This document shows positions 46,824 through 56,940 of a stretch of 64,000 bases of DNA, piece by piece (positions within the stretch are counted from its first letter, which is position 1; the number at the start of each line of letters is the position of its first letter). The stretch is from Pseudomonas sp. ATCC PTA-122608. Its GTDB lineage: Bacteria > Pseudomonadota > Gammaproteobacteria > Pseudomonadales > Pseudomonadaceae. Under the pieces are notes generated by a model. The model was not told the origin of the DNA, ran no database searches, and was given only the letters and a program-made list of their open reading frames with translations. The stretch is taken from the NCBI RefSeq assembly GCF_001952855.1, contig NZ_LPNO01000012.1, forward strand, positions 41,440 to 105,439. The letters are read 5' to 3'. A program made the position numbers and the translations under genes.

Positions 46824-48067
46824 AGCGCTTCCCCAAACGCCTTGGCCACGCGCAACGCGCTGACCACACCGTCTTCGTGAAACCCGTTGGCCCAGTAGGC
46901 GCCGCAGTAATAGGTGTGCTGCGCGCCGTGCAATTCTTCCCAGCGCGCTTGAGCGGCCACGGCGGCCAGGCTGTATTGCGGGTGGGCGTAGGTGTAGCGG
47001 GCGAGGATTTTTAGCGGGTTGATCATCGCCGTCTGGTTGAGGCTGACGCAAAAGGTGGTGGCGCTGTCGATGCCCTGCAGGATGTTCATGTCGTAGGTCA
47101 CGGCAGCCTGTTTTTGCGTGCTGCTGTCCAGGCGGTAATTCCAGCTGGCCCAGGCCAGTTTGCGCTCGGGCAGCAAACGGGTGTCGGTGTGCAGGACTAC
47201 GTCGTTGTCGGCGTAGGGCAGGGCACCGAGGATCTGCTGCTCGGCCAGGCTCGCATCCCCCAGCAATGCCAGGGCCTGGTCGCTGTGGCAGGCGAACACG
47301 ACTTTATCGAACGCCTCGCTGCCCGCCGCGCTGTGGATAAGTACGCCGCTCGGTGTGCGCTCAACCCGGGTGACGGGGCAATTGAGGCGAATTTTTTCAC
47401 GGAAGGACTGGGTCAGCGGCTCGATATAGCGGCTGGACCCGCCTTCGATCACGCACCACTGCGGCCGGTTACTCACCGATAACAAACCGTGGTTCTTGAA
47501 GAACCGCACGAAGAATTGCAGGGGAAATCCGAGCATGTCAGCCAGCGACATCGACCAGATCGCCGAACCCATCGGCACGATGTAGTGCTGGATAAATCGC
47601 TGGCCGTAGCCGCCCGCTTGCAGGTACTCGCCCAGGGTCATCTCGGCGCTGATGCGTTGCTCTTGCAGGTCCAGCGGCGCCTGGCGGTTGAAGCGCAGGA
47701 TGTCGCGCAACATGCCCCAGAACCCCGGCGACAGAATATTGCGGCGCTGGGCAAACAGGCTGTTGAGGTTGTTGCCGTTGTACTCGAACCCGGCGTTCGG
47801 GTCGCACACCGAAAAGCTCATCTCGGTGGGTTTGAACGTCACGCCGATCTGCCCGAGCAGCTTGATGAAGTTGGGGTAGGTCCAGTTGTTGAACACGATA
47901 AAACCGGTGTCCACCGCGTAGCTTTTGCCATCAACCGTGACATTCACCGTGTGGGTGTGCCCGCCGATGCGGTCGCCCGCTTCGAACAAGGTGATGTCGT
48001 GGCGGCGGCTGAGCAGATAAGCGCTGGTCAGCCCGGCTATGCCGCTGCCGATAATCGCGATCTTCAC
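46820..48067 (-). CDS. FAD-dependent amine-oxidase-like protein (NAD/FAD oxidoreductase)
   Basis: 415 residues from a GTG overlapping the SDR stop. Dinucleotide fold IAIIGSGIAGLTSAYLLSRRHDITLFEAGDRIGGHTHTV at the start, and a C-terminal YYCGAYWANGFHEDGVVSALRVAKA FAD-binding end. Partner of DUF1365 and Cfa-like proteins in many photooxidative operons; its substrate is probably a membrane lipid acyl chain. Confidence 0.88.
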   Translation of the reverse strand: MKIAIIGSGIAGLTSAYLLSRRHDITLFEAGDRIGGHTHTVNVTVDGKSYAVDTGFIVFNNWTYPNFIKLLGQIGVTFKPTEMSFSVCDPNAGFEYNGNNLNSLFAQRRNILSPGFWGMLRDILRFNRQAPLDLQEQRISAEMTLGEYLQAGGYGQRFIQHYIVPMGSAIWSMSLADMLGFPLQFFVRFFKNHGLLSVSNRPQWCVIEGGSSRYIEPLTQSFREKIRLNCPVTRVERTPSGVLIHSAAGSEAFDKVVFACHSDQALALLGDASLAEQQILGALPYADNDVVLHTDTRLLPERKLAWASWNYRLDSSTQKQAAVTYDMNILQGIDSATTFCVSLNQTAMINPLKILARYTYAHPQYSLAAVAAQARWEELHGAQHTYYCGAYWANGFHEDGVVSALRVAKAFGEAL

Positions 48068-48846
48068 AGGTCGTCCTTCCTCGGCGGCGGGCTGCGCAGC
48101 ATGCGTTTGCCGATGATCAGCTTGACGCGGTTTGGCAGTTTCGACAGCGGCCATAGCGCGGCAATAAACAGGGCCGGGAAGGCAATTTCCAATGGGCGGT
48201 TTTGCAGCTTGGCGAAGATATGCCGTGCGGCCTTGTCCGCCGGCCAGCTCAAGGGCATCGGGAAATCATTGCGGGCGGTCAGCGGTGTGTCGACAAAGCC
48301 CGGGCTGACCACGGTGACGTCAATGCCCTCGGGCGACAGGTCGATGCGCAGGGATTCGAACAGATAACGCAGGCCGGCCTTGGAGGCACCATAGGCTTCA
48401 GCCCTGGGCATTGGCAGGTAAGTCACGGCGCTGGCTACGCCGACCAGGTGGGGTGTATGGCCGGCACGCAACAGTGGCAGCGCGGCTTCGATGCAGTAAC
48501 TGCTGGCCAGCAGGTTGGTGCGCACCACGTGCTCGATGATCGAGGAATCAAACTGCTTGGCGTCTACGTATTCGCAGGTGCCGGCGTTGAGAATCACAGT
48601 GTCCAGCGAGCCCCAGACCACGGCGATATGCTCGCCGATTTCGCGTACGGTCTGGCTGTTGGTCAGGTCGCCTGCCACCACCAGCACTTGCCCGGGGTAT
48701 TGCTGCGCGAGCTGTTCCAGCGGCTCTTTGGAGCGGGAGCTCACAGCCACGTGGGCGCCGCTGTCGAGCAGCGCTTTGGCCAGTTCGGCGCCGATGCCAC
48801 TGCTGGCACCGGTCAACCAGTAACGACGAGGCGGCACGAGGTTCAT
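48064..48846 (-). CDS. Short-chain dehydrogenase/reductase
   Basis: 260 residues. NAD(P) loop TGASSGIGAELAKALLDSG and catalytic S...YxxxK (VASAVTYLPMPRAEAYGASKAG). Extended C-terminus with a hydrophobic stretch (LEIAFPALFIAALWPLSKLP) suggests membrane contact. Overlaps both neighbours by four bases, so it is fully embedded in the operon. Confidence 0.9.
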   Translation of the reverse strand: MNLVPPRRYWLTGASSGIGAELAKALLDSGAHVAVSSRSKEPLEQLAQQYPGQVLVVAGDLTNSQTVREIGEHIAVVWGSLDTVILNAGTCEYVDAKQFDSSIIEHVVRTNLLASSYCIEAALPLLRAGHTPHLVGVASAVTYLPMPRAEAYGASKAGLRYLFESLRIDLSPEGIDVTVVSPGFVDTPLTARNDFPMPLSWPADKAARHIFAKLQNRPLEIAFPALFIAALWPLSKLPNRVKLIIGKRMLRSPPPRKDDL

Positions 48847-49265
48847 CCCATTCTCCTTTTTAGCCAGCTGACCACGCCGCCGAGGACCGGCACGTGTTCA
48901 TACAACAGTGCACCCGCATCAAAATAATCCCGGTGGTGGTACACCTTCTCGCGCCATAGCAGGTGCGAGCAGCCTTCGACACGGATCACTTTACCCCCGC
49001 CCAGGCGGGGGTGGCAGAAGCTCATTTTCCAGCGCAGGTAGCCTTCGCCTTCAGCCACTTGATCGAAGCCATGGAAGTCAAAGCGCAACTGGGTCACGTT
49101 GTCGTACAGCTCGGCGAAGTAACGCTGCAGCGCCGGCAGCCCGTGCACTTCGTGCAGCGGGTCGGTGAAGCTGATGTCCTTGCTGTACAGGCTGTCGAGC
49201 AGGTGCAGATTGTGTTTGTCCACACTGGCAAAGGCCTGGGCGAAGCGGCGCAGGAAGTCACTCAT
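48843..49265 (-). CDS. SnoaL/NTF2-like protein
   Basis: 140 residues from MSDFLRRFAQAFASVDKHNLHLLDSLYSKDISFTDP, whose start overlaps the photolyase stop (ATGAGTGA). A cone-shaped alpha+beta fold of the SnoaL type is expected. Such proteins may be enzymes or ligand-binding factors. Usually found beside photolyase in this operon type; function unknown. Confidence 0.82.
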   Translation of the reverse strand: MSDFLRRFAQAFASVDKHNLHLLDSLYSKDISFTDPLHEVHGLPALQRYFAELYDNVTQLRFDFHGFDQVAEGEGYLRWKMSFCHPRLGGGKVIRVEGCSHLLWREKVYHHRDYFDAGALLYEHVPVLGGVVSWLKRRMG

Positions 49266-50703
49266 AACCACCCCCGACTGCCTGGCGTGAAGGCAGGCTG
49301 CGGAAGGCGGCGAGGGCGCGCTCGCGGGACTTTTTCAGATCGACGATAGGACGAGGATAGTCGGCCACGCCAAACAAGCCGCCCACGGCATCGGGGTTGT
49401 GCACTTCCTTTTTGTTCAGCGCTGCCAGTTGTGGCAGCCAATGCTTGATAAACACGCCTTCGCCGTCGAATTTTTCCGACTGGCTCAAGGGGCTGAAGAT
49501 CCGGAAGTACGGCGCCGAGTCGGTGCCGGTGGACGAACTCCACTGCCAGCCACCGTTGTTTGCTGCCAGGTCGCCATCGATGAGGTGGCGCATGAAAAAT
49601 CGCTCGCCTTCGCGCCAGTCGATCAACAGGTTTTTGGTCAGGAACATCGCCACCACCATGCGCAGGCGGTTGTGCATCCAGCCGGTTTCCAGCAGTTGGC
49701 GCATGGCCGCGTCGATGATCGGCAGGCCGGTGCGTGCTTCCTGCCAGGCTTTCAAGTCTTCCGGGCTGTTGCGCCAGGCCACGGCTTCGGTTTCCGGGCG
49801 GAACGCGCGGTGGCGCGAGACCCGTGGGTAACCCACCAGAATATGTTTGTAGAACTCGCGCCACAGCAGCTCGTTGATCCAGGTAATCGCGCCGATGTCG
49901 CCGCTTTCGAATTCACCCTGGTTGCTTTGCAGCGCGGCATGCAGGCACTGGCGCGGCGAAACCACACCGGCGGCCAGGTAGGCCGACAGCTGGCTGGTGC
50001 CGGGCTTGGCCGGGAAATCGCGTTCGTCCTTGTAATAGCTGATTTGCGCGTCGGCGAATTGATCGAGACGGCGCCCGGCTTCGGCCTCACCCGCCGGCCA
50101 CAGGGAACGCAAGGCCTCGGTCGGCGTTGCAAAACCCTCGACGTGATCCGGGATCGGTTCGCTTTTGAGCTTGAGTGCCGCCTGTGCCTTGGGTGTGGCG
50201 ATCAGGCGCGGCAAGGCGCCGTGCAGACGGTTGTAGCAGACCTTGCGGAACTGGCTGAACACCTGGAAGTACGTGCCGGTCTTGGTCAGGACGCTGCCGG
50301 GCTGGAAAAACAGCTGGTCCAGGTAATTGTGAAACGTGACGCCCCGGGCTTCGAGGGCCTTGGCCACCGCGGCGTCGCGGCGCTCTTCGTGGATGCCGTA
50401 TTCGTCATTGACGTGTACCGACTGGATCGACAGCTCCTGGCACATGTCAGCCAGGACGTTCGGTGCCTGATCCCAGGTCGAGGCATGGCGGATCAGTAGC
50501 GGGATGTTCAACTCGGCCAGCGCCACGCTCAAGCGCTGCAGGTTGCGCAGCCAGAAGTCGACTTTGCACGGCGCGTCATCGTGGGCCAGCCATTGCTCCG
50601 GGCTGATCAGGTAGACAGCCACCGTCGGCCCGCGCTGTGCGGCGGCGGCGAGGGCGGTGTTGTCATGTAGGCGCAGGTCGGTGCGCAGCCAGATCAAGTG
50701 CAT
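49258..50703 (-). CDS. phrB: Deoxyribodipyrimidine photolyase
   Basis: 481 residues. The N-terminal antenna domain starts MHLIWLRTDLRLHDNTALAAA. The FAD domain carries NELLWREFYKHIL, GLPIIDAAMRQLLETGWMHNRLRMVVAMFLTKNLLIDWREGE and NNGGWQWSSSTGTDSAPYFRIFSP. It repairs UV-made cyclobutane pyrimidine dimers with blue light. It begins right after the MerR stop with no spacing. Confidence 0.96.
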   Translation of the reverse strand: MHLIWLRTDLRLHDNTALAAAAQRGPTVAVYLISPEQWLAHDDAPCKVDFWLRNLQRLSVALAELNIPLLIRHASTWDQAPNVLADMCQELSIQSVHVNDEYGIHEERRDAAVAKALEARGVTFHNYLDQLFFQPGSVLTKTGTYFQVFSQFRKVCYNRLHGALPRLIATPKAQAALKLKSEPIPDHVEGFATPTEALRSLWPAGEAEAGRRLDQFADAQISYYKDERDFPAKPGTSQLSAYLAAGVVSPRQCLHAALQSNQGEFESGDIGAITWINELLWREFYKHILVGYPRVSRHRAFRPETEAVAWRNSPEDLKAWQEARTGLPIIDAAMRQLLETGWMHNRLRMVVAMFLTKNLLIDWREGERFFMRHLIDGDLAANNGGWQWSSSTGTDSAPYFRIFSPLSQSEKFDGEGVFIKHWLPQLAALNKKEVHNPDAVGGLFGVADYPRPIVDLKKSRERALAAFRSLPSRQAVGGGYE

Positions 50704-51633
50704 TTAAATAAGTCCACGCTGGATCAGTACCTGATGGGCCGACAAAGGGTCTTCGGCCAGGAGCAATTCAGGAATGTCTTGGGTTAATACGGACAGCTCC
50801 GCCTGGTGGATGCATACCGTTGGTCCGGTTATCAGTTTTGGGCAACTGAAGCCGCTCAACAGTTTGCCCAGTGCCGACACATGGAGTGCCTTGCTCGAAT
50901 ACAACAGCACCGCGCGGGGTTGCAGGTGTTCGACGGCCAGGGCCAGTTCGCCGGCCGGCAATGGCCAGTCGAAGACTTCCACCGGGCAATCGGCACTGCT
51001 GGCGAGCCAGGCGGTGAGCCACAGGTGCGGCTCCAACGGCAGGTCGGAATGGTTGATCAGCAGCAGCGGGGCGCCGTTGAGCTGGCGGTTGTTGTGATAC
51101 ATCCGCGCGCCGAATTTGCTGCGCAGCCAGGAATAGAAAAATACCCGCTCCATCTGCGCACCGAATTGGCCTTGCCAGCGCAGCTCAAGTTCCTTGAGCA
51201 ATGGAAGCAGAAGTTGCTCGCACAGGGTGCGCGGCGGGTACAGCGCCATCGCCTGGTTGAAGGCGTCATCCACCCGGCGCTCGGCCAGCTCGCTGACGGC
51301 CTGCAACAGGTGCTGGCGGCGGTTGTGCCATTCATTTTCCACCGGCGGTTCGCTGGCGGTTGGTGCGGTGTCGATCAGGCTCTTGACCTGGCTGACCGGC
51401 ACCCCGCGGTTGAGCCAGGTCAGGATGGTGTGGATACGTTGTACATGCTCGGCGCTGAACAGGCGGTGCCCCTTGGGCGTGCGCTGGGGCACGATCAAAC
51501 CGTAGCGCCGCTCCCAGGCGCGCAGGGTCACAGCGTTGACACCGGTTTGCCGCGCCACTTCGCGGATCGGCAGCCAGCCTTGTTCGAGGGCCTCGGCGAT
51601 GTCTTCCACAGGTTCTTGCAGGGGGAAAGTCAT
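50704..51633 (-). CDS. MerR-family regulator, LitR/PplR-like without a clear B12 site
   Basis: 309 residues. MerR HTH at about 20-90 (WLPIREVARQTGVNAVTLRAWERRYGLIVPQRTPKGHRLFS). The C-terminal 200 residues have the outline of CarH/LitR (helical bundle with WLRSKFGARMYHNN and a Rossmann-like half), but the ExH and DxHxxG cobalamin ligands are not visible. This fits the class of LitR regulators in P. putida that lack B12 binding and work with a separate photoreceptor. Placed between ybgA and phrB. Probable binder of the TGTACA pairs at 52631-52704 and 53942-53992. Confidence 0.82.
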   Translation of the reverse strand: MTFPLQEPVEDIAEALEQGWLPIREVARQTGVNAVTLRAWERRYGLIVPQRTPKGHRLFSAEHVQRIHTILTWLNRGVPVSQVKSLIDTAPTASEPPVENEWHNRRQHLLQAVSELAERRVDDAFNQAMALYPPRTLCEQLLLPLLKELELRWQGQFGAQMERVFFYSWLRSKFGARMYHNNRQLNGAPLLLINHSDLPLEPHLWLTAWLASSADCPVEVFDWPLPAGELALAVEHLQPRAVLLYSSKALHVSALGKLLSGFSCPKLITGPTVCIHQAELSVLTQDIPELLLAEDPLSAHQVLIQRGLI

Positions 51634-51636
51634 AGG

Positions 51637-52608
51637 TTAAATCGCATTACGCAGGCTGAGGTTTTCCGGGTGCGGTTGCAGGTAGGCCTGCTGCGCGATG
51701 TAGCGGTCCGGATGCTGGCGAAAGTGGTGCTTGAGCAGCGTCAGCGGCACCACCAGCGGCACGATGCCCTGGCGGTATTGGCTAATGATGGTCTGCATTT
51801 CCTGTTTGTCTTCGGCGCTGATGGCTTGCTTGAGGTAGCCGCTGATGTGTTGCAGCACGTTGGTATGGGTGCCGCGTGTGGCGCACTGGGTCAGGGCGCT
51901 CATCAGTTCGCTGAAGTAGCCGGCGGCCAAGGCGTCGAGGTCGACGTCCTTGGGCATGCTGCCCAGTAGGTTGCCCAGGCTTTTGTAATGCACCGGGCTG
52001 TGGGCCATCAGCAGGTATTTGTAGCGTGAGTGAAATTCCAGCAGGCGGTGACGGGTCAGGCCTTCGGCGAGCAGTTGCTGCCAGGTGGCGTAGACGAACA
52101 CCCGGGTCAGGAAGTTTTCCCGCAGCACCGGGTCATTCAGCCGACCGTCTTCTTCCACCGGCAGGTTGGGATGGCGTGCGCAAAACGCTTGGGCGTAGAT
52201 GCCGCGCCCGCCACCGTCGATGGGCATGCCGTTGTCCTGGTAGACCTTGACCCGCTCCAGGCCGCAGGACGGGGATTTCTGCATGAAGATGTAACCGCAG
52301 AGATCGGTGTGTTCAGCGGCCATTTGTTGGCCGTAGTCATCCAGTGGCTGGGTCACGTTGAGTTCGCGGTGCACGGTGCCGACAGCCTGCGGATTAAGCG
52401 GGTCGCCCACCAGGCGAATCGGCTCACGGGGAATGCCCAGGCCGATGGCGACTTCAGGGCACAGCGGCACGAAGTCGAAATAGTCGGCGAGGGTCTGGCT
52501 GCACAGTTGGGATTGTTTGTGCCCGCCGTTGAAGCGCACGTTCTCGCCCAGCAGGCAGGCGCTGATGGCGATTTTCGGTTTTCCGGTGGCTGGCAGGGTG
52601 CTGGACAT
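51637..52608 (-). CDS. DUF523-DUF1722 (YbgA) protein
   Basis: 323 residues from MSSTLPATGK (GAGG seven bases ahead; a TTG two codons earlier is weaker). DUF523 half: KIAISACLLGENVRFNGGHKQS, LCPEVAIGLGIPREPIRLVG and MQKSPSCGLERVKVY, with cysteines typical for the domain. DUF1722 half: SRYKYLLMAHSPVHYKSLGNLLG. Genes of this kind are often next to phr. First gene of the nine-gene unit; the regulator follows after three bases. Confidence 0.88.
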   Translation of the reverse strand: MSSTLPATGKPKIAISACLLGENVRFNGGHKQSQLCSQTLADYFDFVPLCPEVAIGLGIPREPIRLVGDPLNPQAVGTVHRELNVTQPLDDYGQQMAAEHTDLCGYIFMQKSPSCGLERVKVYQDNGMPIDGGGRGIYAQAFCARHPNLPVEEDGRLNDPVLRENFLTRVFVYATWQQLLAEGLTRHRLLEFHSRYKYLLMAHSPVHYKSLGNLLGSMPKDVDLDALAAGYFSELMSALTQCATRGTHTNVLQHISGYLKQAISAEDKQEMQTIISQYRQGIVPLVVPLTLLKHHFRQHPDRYIAQQAYLQPHPENLSLRNAI

Positions 52609-52630
52609 GGCCAAACCTCAGTGAAATTCC

Positions 52631-52704
52631 TGTACAGAGTTAAATTTCTGTACAACTTGATCTCATCATAGGTTTGAAGCTGTACAAGTCAAATAATTTG
52701 TACA
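52631..52704 (-). promoter_or_regulatory. Promoter of the photolyase operon with two TGTACA-N12-TGTACA operators
   Basis: TGTACA at 52631, 52649, 52681 and 52699: two pairs, each 18 bp start to start. On the minus strand a good sigma70 promoter lies between them: -35 TTGACT (52692-52687), 16 bp, -10 TATGAT (52670-52665). One pair overlaps the -35 and spacer, the other lies just downstream of the expected start point, an arrangement suited to tight repression. Confidence 0.75.
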
Positions 52705-52720
52705 GGTATTTGCAGGATGG

Positions 52721-53992
<1,272 letters not shown>

Positions 53993-54026
53993 AGTTTTGG
54001 CGTACCTGATCGTTTGGCGTGACCTA

Positions 54027-54091
54027 TGGTTAACCCTGAGGGTTTAACCACCGTTGCGCCCGATTAGAACATCCCTGTCTATAAAATAGAC
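54027..54091 (+). promoter_or_regulatory. Two palindromes upstream of the TIGR01777 gene
   Basis: First, TGGTTAACCC-TGA-GGGTTTAACCA (54027-54050), with one extra T. Second, a perfect GTCTAT-AAA-ATAGAC (54077-54091) containing the likely -10 TATAAA. Both lie in the promoter of the plus-strand gene at 54129 and may be operators. Confidence 0.5.
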
Positions 54092-54128
54092 TAACGGTGG
54101 TCGGCGAACGTTACACGAGGAACAACTC

Positions 54129-55028
54129 ATGCACATTTTGCTGACCGGCGGTACGGGTTTGATCGGCCGCCAACTTTGCCAATACTGGCTTACTCAGGGC
54201 CATCACCTTACGGTCTGGAGCCGTCACCCGGAACAAGTGGCCAAGTTGTGTGGCGCTCAAGTGCGCGGCATTGCTCGCCTGCAAGACGTAAATGAGCCGG
54301 TGGACGCGGTGATCAACCTCGCCGGCGCGCCGATTGCCGATCGGCCCTGGACGCATAAACGCAAGGCGCTGCTGTGGAGCAGCCGCATCGGCCTCACCGA
54401 AACGTTGCTGGCCTGGTTTGAGGGGCTTGAGCAAAAACCGGCGGTATTGATCTCCGGTTCTGCGGTGGGCTGGTATGGCGACGGCGGCGAGCGTGAGCTG
54501 ACCGAAGACAGCGGCCCGGTACAGGACGATTTCGCCAGCCAGCTCTCTATCGCCTGGGAAGAAACCGCCCAGCGCGCCGAGGCTTTGGGGATCCGCGTAG
54601 TCCTGGTGCGTACCGGGCTGGTGCTGGCGGCCGAGGGCGGCTTTTTGTCGCGGCTGTTATTGCCGTTCAAACTGGCGCTGGGCGGGCCTATCGGCAATGG
54701 TCGGCAGTGGATGCCGTGGGTCCATATAAAGGATCAAATCGCCCTGATTGATTTTCTTCTGCACAAGAGCGATGCCCGCGGTCCTTATAATGCCTGCGCG
54801 CCACACCCGGTGCGCAACCTCGAATTCGCCAAGACCCTGGGCAAGGTCCTGCACCGCCCGGCGTTCATGCCCATGCCGGCGTTTGCCTTGCGCATTGGCC
54901 TGGGTGAGCTGTCCGGTTTGTTGCTGGGTGGCCAGCGGGCGTTGCCGCAGCGGCTGCTGGCCGCTGGTTTCACTTTTCAGTTCACTGAGTTGCACGCGGC
55001 CCTGGACGACTTGTCCAGCCGCCTCTAG
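54129..55028 (+). CDS. TIGR01777-family epimerase-like protein (YfcH)
   Basis: 299 residues, an extended [23 protein letters not shown] binds the dinucleotide; [22 protein letters not shown] and [15 protein letters not shown] are family marks, and a DUF1731 tail ([21 protein letters not shown]) closes it. Substrate unknown. AGGAA precedes the ATG. Followed by hemH after 14 bp, so they probably share a transcript; divergent from the FAD gene. Confidence 0.9.
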   Translation: MHILLTGGTGLIGRQLCQYWLTQGHHLTVWSRHPEQVAKLCGAQVRGIARLQDVNEPVDAVINLAGAPIADRPWTHKRKALLWSSRIGLTETLLAWFEGLEQKPAVLISGSAVGWYGDGGERELTEDSGPVQDDFASQLSIAWEETAQRAEALGIRVVLVRTGLVLAAEGGFLSRLLLPFKLALGGPIGNGRQWMPWVHIKDQIALIDFLLHKSDARGPYNACAPHPVRNLEFAKTLGKVLHRPAFMPMPAFALRIGLGELSGLLLGGQRALPQRLLAAGFTFQFTELHAALDDLSSRL

Positions 55029-55042
55029 AGATAGGATGTTGC

Positions 55043-56068
55043 ATGACGGATCACGCGTTGTTACTGGTCAACCTGGGTTCACCAGCGTCCACTTCGGTGG
55101 CGGATGTGCGCAGCTACCTTAATCAATTCCTGATGGACCCTTACGTCATCGACCTGCCATGGCCGGTGCGGCGCTTGCTGGTGTCGCTGATCCTGATCAA
55201 ACGCCCCGAGCAGTCGGCCCATGCCTACGCCTCGATCTGGTGGGACGAAGGCTCGCCGCTGGTCGTCCTCAGCCGCCGCCTGCAACAACAGATGACCGCG
55301 CAATGGACCCAAGGGCCGGTGGAACTGGCAATGCGTTATGGTGAGCCGTCGATTGAAAGCGTACTGACCCGCCTGGCGTCCCAGGGCATCAAGAAAGTCA
55401 CCCTGGCGCCGTTGTACCCCCAGTTTGCAGACAGCACCGTGACCACGGTGATCGAAGAAGCCCGACGCGTGGTGCGGGACAAAAAGCTGGCGATCGAGTT
55501 TTCGATTCTGCAGCCGTTCTACGATGAGCCGGAATACCTCGATGCCTTGGCCAACAGTGCCAGGGCCTATGTGGAACAGGATTTCGATCACCTGCTGCTG
55601 AGCTTTCATGGATTGCCCGAGCGTCACCTGAAAAAGCTCGACCCTACCGGGCAACACTGTTTCAAGGACGCCAACTGCTGCCAGAACGCCTCACCCGAGG
55701 TGCTTGCCACGTGCTATCGCGCGCAGTGTTTCAGCGTTGCGCGGGACTTCGCGGAGCGCCTGGGGTTGCCGGATGGCAAATGGTCGGTGGCGTTCCAGTC
55801 GCGGTTGGGCCGGGCCAAGTGGATCGAACCCTACACCGAGGCACGGCTTGAAGCGTTGGCTCAACAAGGCGTGAAGAAGTTGCTGGTGATGTGCCCGGCG
55901 TTTGTCGCGGACTGCATCGAGACGCTGGAAGAGATCGGCGATCGCGGCCTGGAACAATTCCGCGAGTCGGGCGGCGAGGAGTTGGTGTTGGTGCCTTGCC
56001 TGAATGATGACCCGCAGTGGGCGGCGGCGCTTAATACCCTGTGTGAAAGAGCGCCGGTTGCACTGTAA
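55043..56068 (+). CDS. hemH: Ferrochelatase
   Basis: 341 residues. Inserts iron into protoporphyrin IX. Conserved [18 protein letters not shown] with the catalytic His, LVNLGSPAS at the start and [15 protein letters not shown] near the end. A cluster of cysteines (CFKDANCCQ...CYRAQC) is noted. Protoporphyrin is a photosensitiser, so its place next to light-related genes is suggestive. A REPIN follows the stop. Confidence 0.96.
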   Translation: MTDHALLLVNLGSPASTSVADVRSYLNQFLMDPYVIDLPWPVRRLLVSLILIKRPEQSAHAYASIWWDEGSPLVVLSRRLQQQMTAQWTQGPVELAMRYGEPSIESVLTRLASQGIKKVTLAPLYPQFADSTVTTVIEEARRVVRDKKLAIEFSILQPFYDEPEYLDALANSARAYVEQDFDHLLLSFHGLPERHLKKLDPTGQHCFKDANCCQNASPEVLATCYRAQCFSVARDFAERLGLPDGKWSVAFQSRLGRAKWIEPYTEARLEALAQQGVKKLLVMCPAFVADCIETLEEIGDRGLEQFRESGGEELVLVPCLNDDPQWAAALNTLCERAPVAL

Positions 56069-56089
56069 TCAAGCCGAGTGAGGACTAAA

Positions 56090-56178
56090 TGTGGGAGCGG
56101 GCTTGCTCGCGAATACGGTGGGTCAGTTAATGAAGATGGCGACTGACACACCGCCTTCGCGAGCAAGCCCGCTCCCAC
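56090..56178. repeat. REPIN
   Basis: GTGGGAGCGGGCTTGCTCGC and its inverse, 22 bp after the hemH stop, between convergent genes. Confidence 0.92.
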
Positions 56179-56208
56179 ATTGACTGTGCCCACTCTGAGT
56201 TTTCGGTG

Positions 56209-56928
56209 TTACTCGTGATGCGGCTCGCCCAGGAAGGTCAGGGAACTGAACAGTCCGCGAGTCGCTACATCAGCATTGTCTTTAAGCGGGATCTCCACCT
56301 GCGCCGCAATCACATTCAACCCTTCATTCCTCACCATCACCTGGGCGCGACCGTCTTTATCGGTCTCGGTGCTCAAGGTGTTCGGTGCATTGCGATAGTC
56401 CCCGATCAGCTTGATTCCTGCCGCCGGCTTGCCATCCAGCAGCACTCGTACGGGCAGTGATTTACCCGGGCCTACGGTCAGCGGATCAACTTCCGGCAAG
56501 ATCAGCAGTTTGATCTGATCCAGCTTCGGCAACTTCGCGCCCGGCTGGTAGATCGCCAGGCTGTACTTGAAGGTCTGGGTCGACTCAATCGCCCCCGGCA
56601 CTTTGCTGCGGCCCTCGTTGATCCATTTCTTGTCAGCCGTCTGCGACCACATGCCGTTATCCAGCGCCACGGCCAGAACAGCCGGCGATTTGAGCGGCTT
56701 CAGGCGCGCGTGGTCGGGCAGGCGTTCCACGGTCACCGGGATCATTTTGCCGCCCGCGTCATAAGCCCAGGCGCCGCTGATTTTCTGCGCCTTGAACGCG
56801 TTGTCTTCGGCGCCGTGGCCGTAGATCACTTCGATATTGCCGCGCCGTTGTTCGGTCCACAGCCCGTGGGCCGAGACTTGGGTGGCAAACAGCAGGCCGA
56901 GCACGGCCAGGGATTTGAAGGCTTGCAT
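56209..56928 (-). CDS. DUF4198 periplasmic protein, metal uptake partner
   Basis: 239 residues with a signal peptide ending VSAHG. His at the mature N-terminus (HGLWTEQRRGNIEVIYGHGAEDNAF) and the C-terminal AAQVEIPLKDNADVATRGLFSSLTF with HHE tail are typical of DUF4198, a family linked to nickel/cobalt or zinc uptake with TonB receptors. Twelve bases after the receptor gene on the same strand. Confidence 0.85.
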   Translation of the reverse strand: MQAFKSLAVLGLLFATQVSAHGLWTEQRRGNIEVIYGHGAEDNAFKAQKISGAWAYDAGGKMIPVTVERLPDHARLKPLKSPAVLAVALDNGMWSQTADKKWINEGRSKVPGAIESTQTFKYSLAIYQPGAKLPKLDQIKLLILPEVDPLTVGPGKSLPVRVLLDGKPAAGIKLIGDYRNAPNTLSTETDKDGRAQVMVRNEGLNVIAAQVEIPLKDNADVATRGLFSSLTFLGEPHHE

Positions 56929-56940
56929 GGAGACGTCCTT

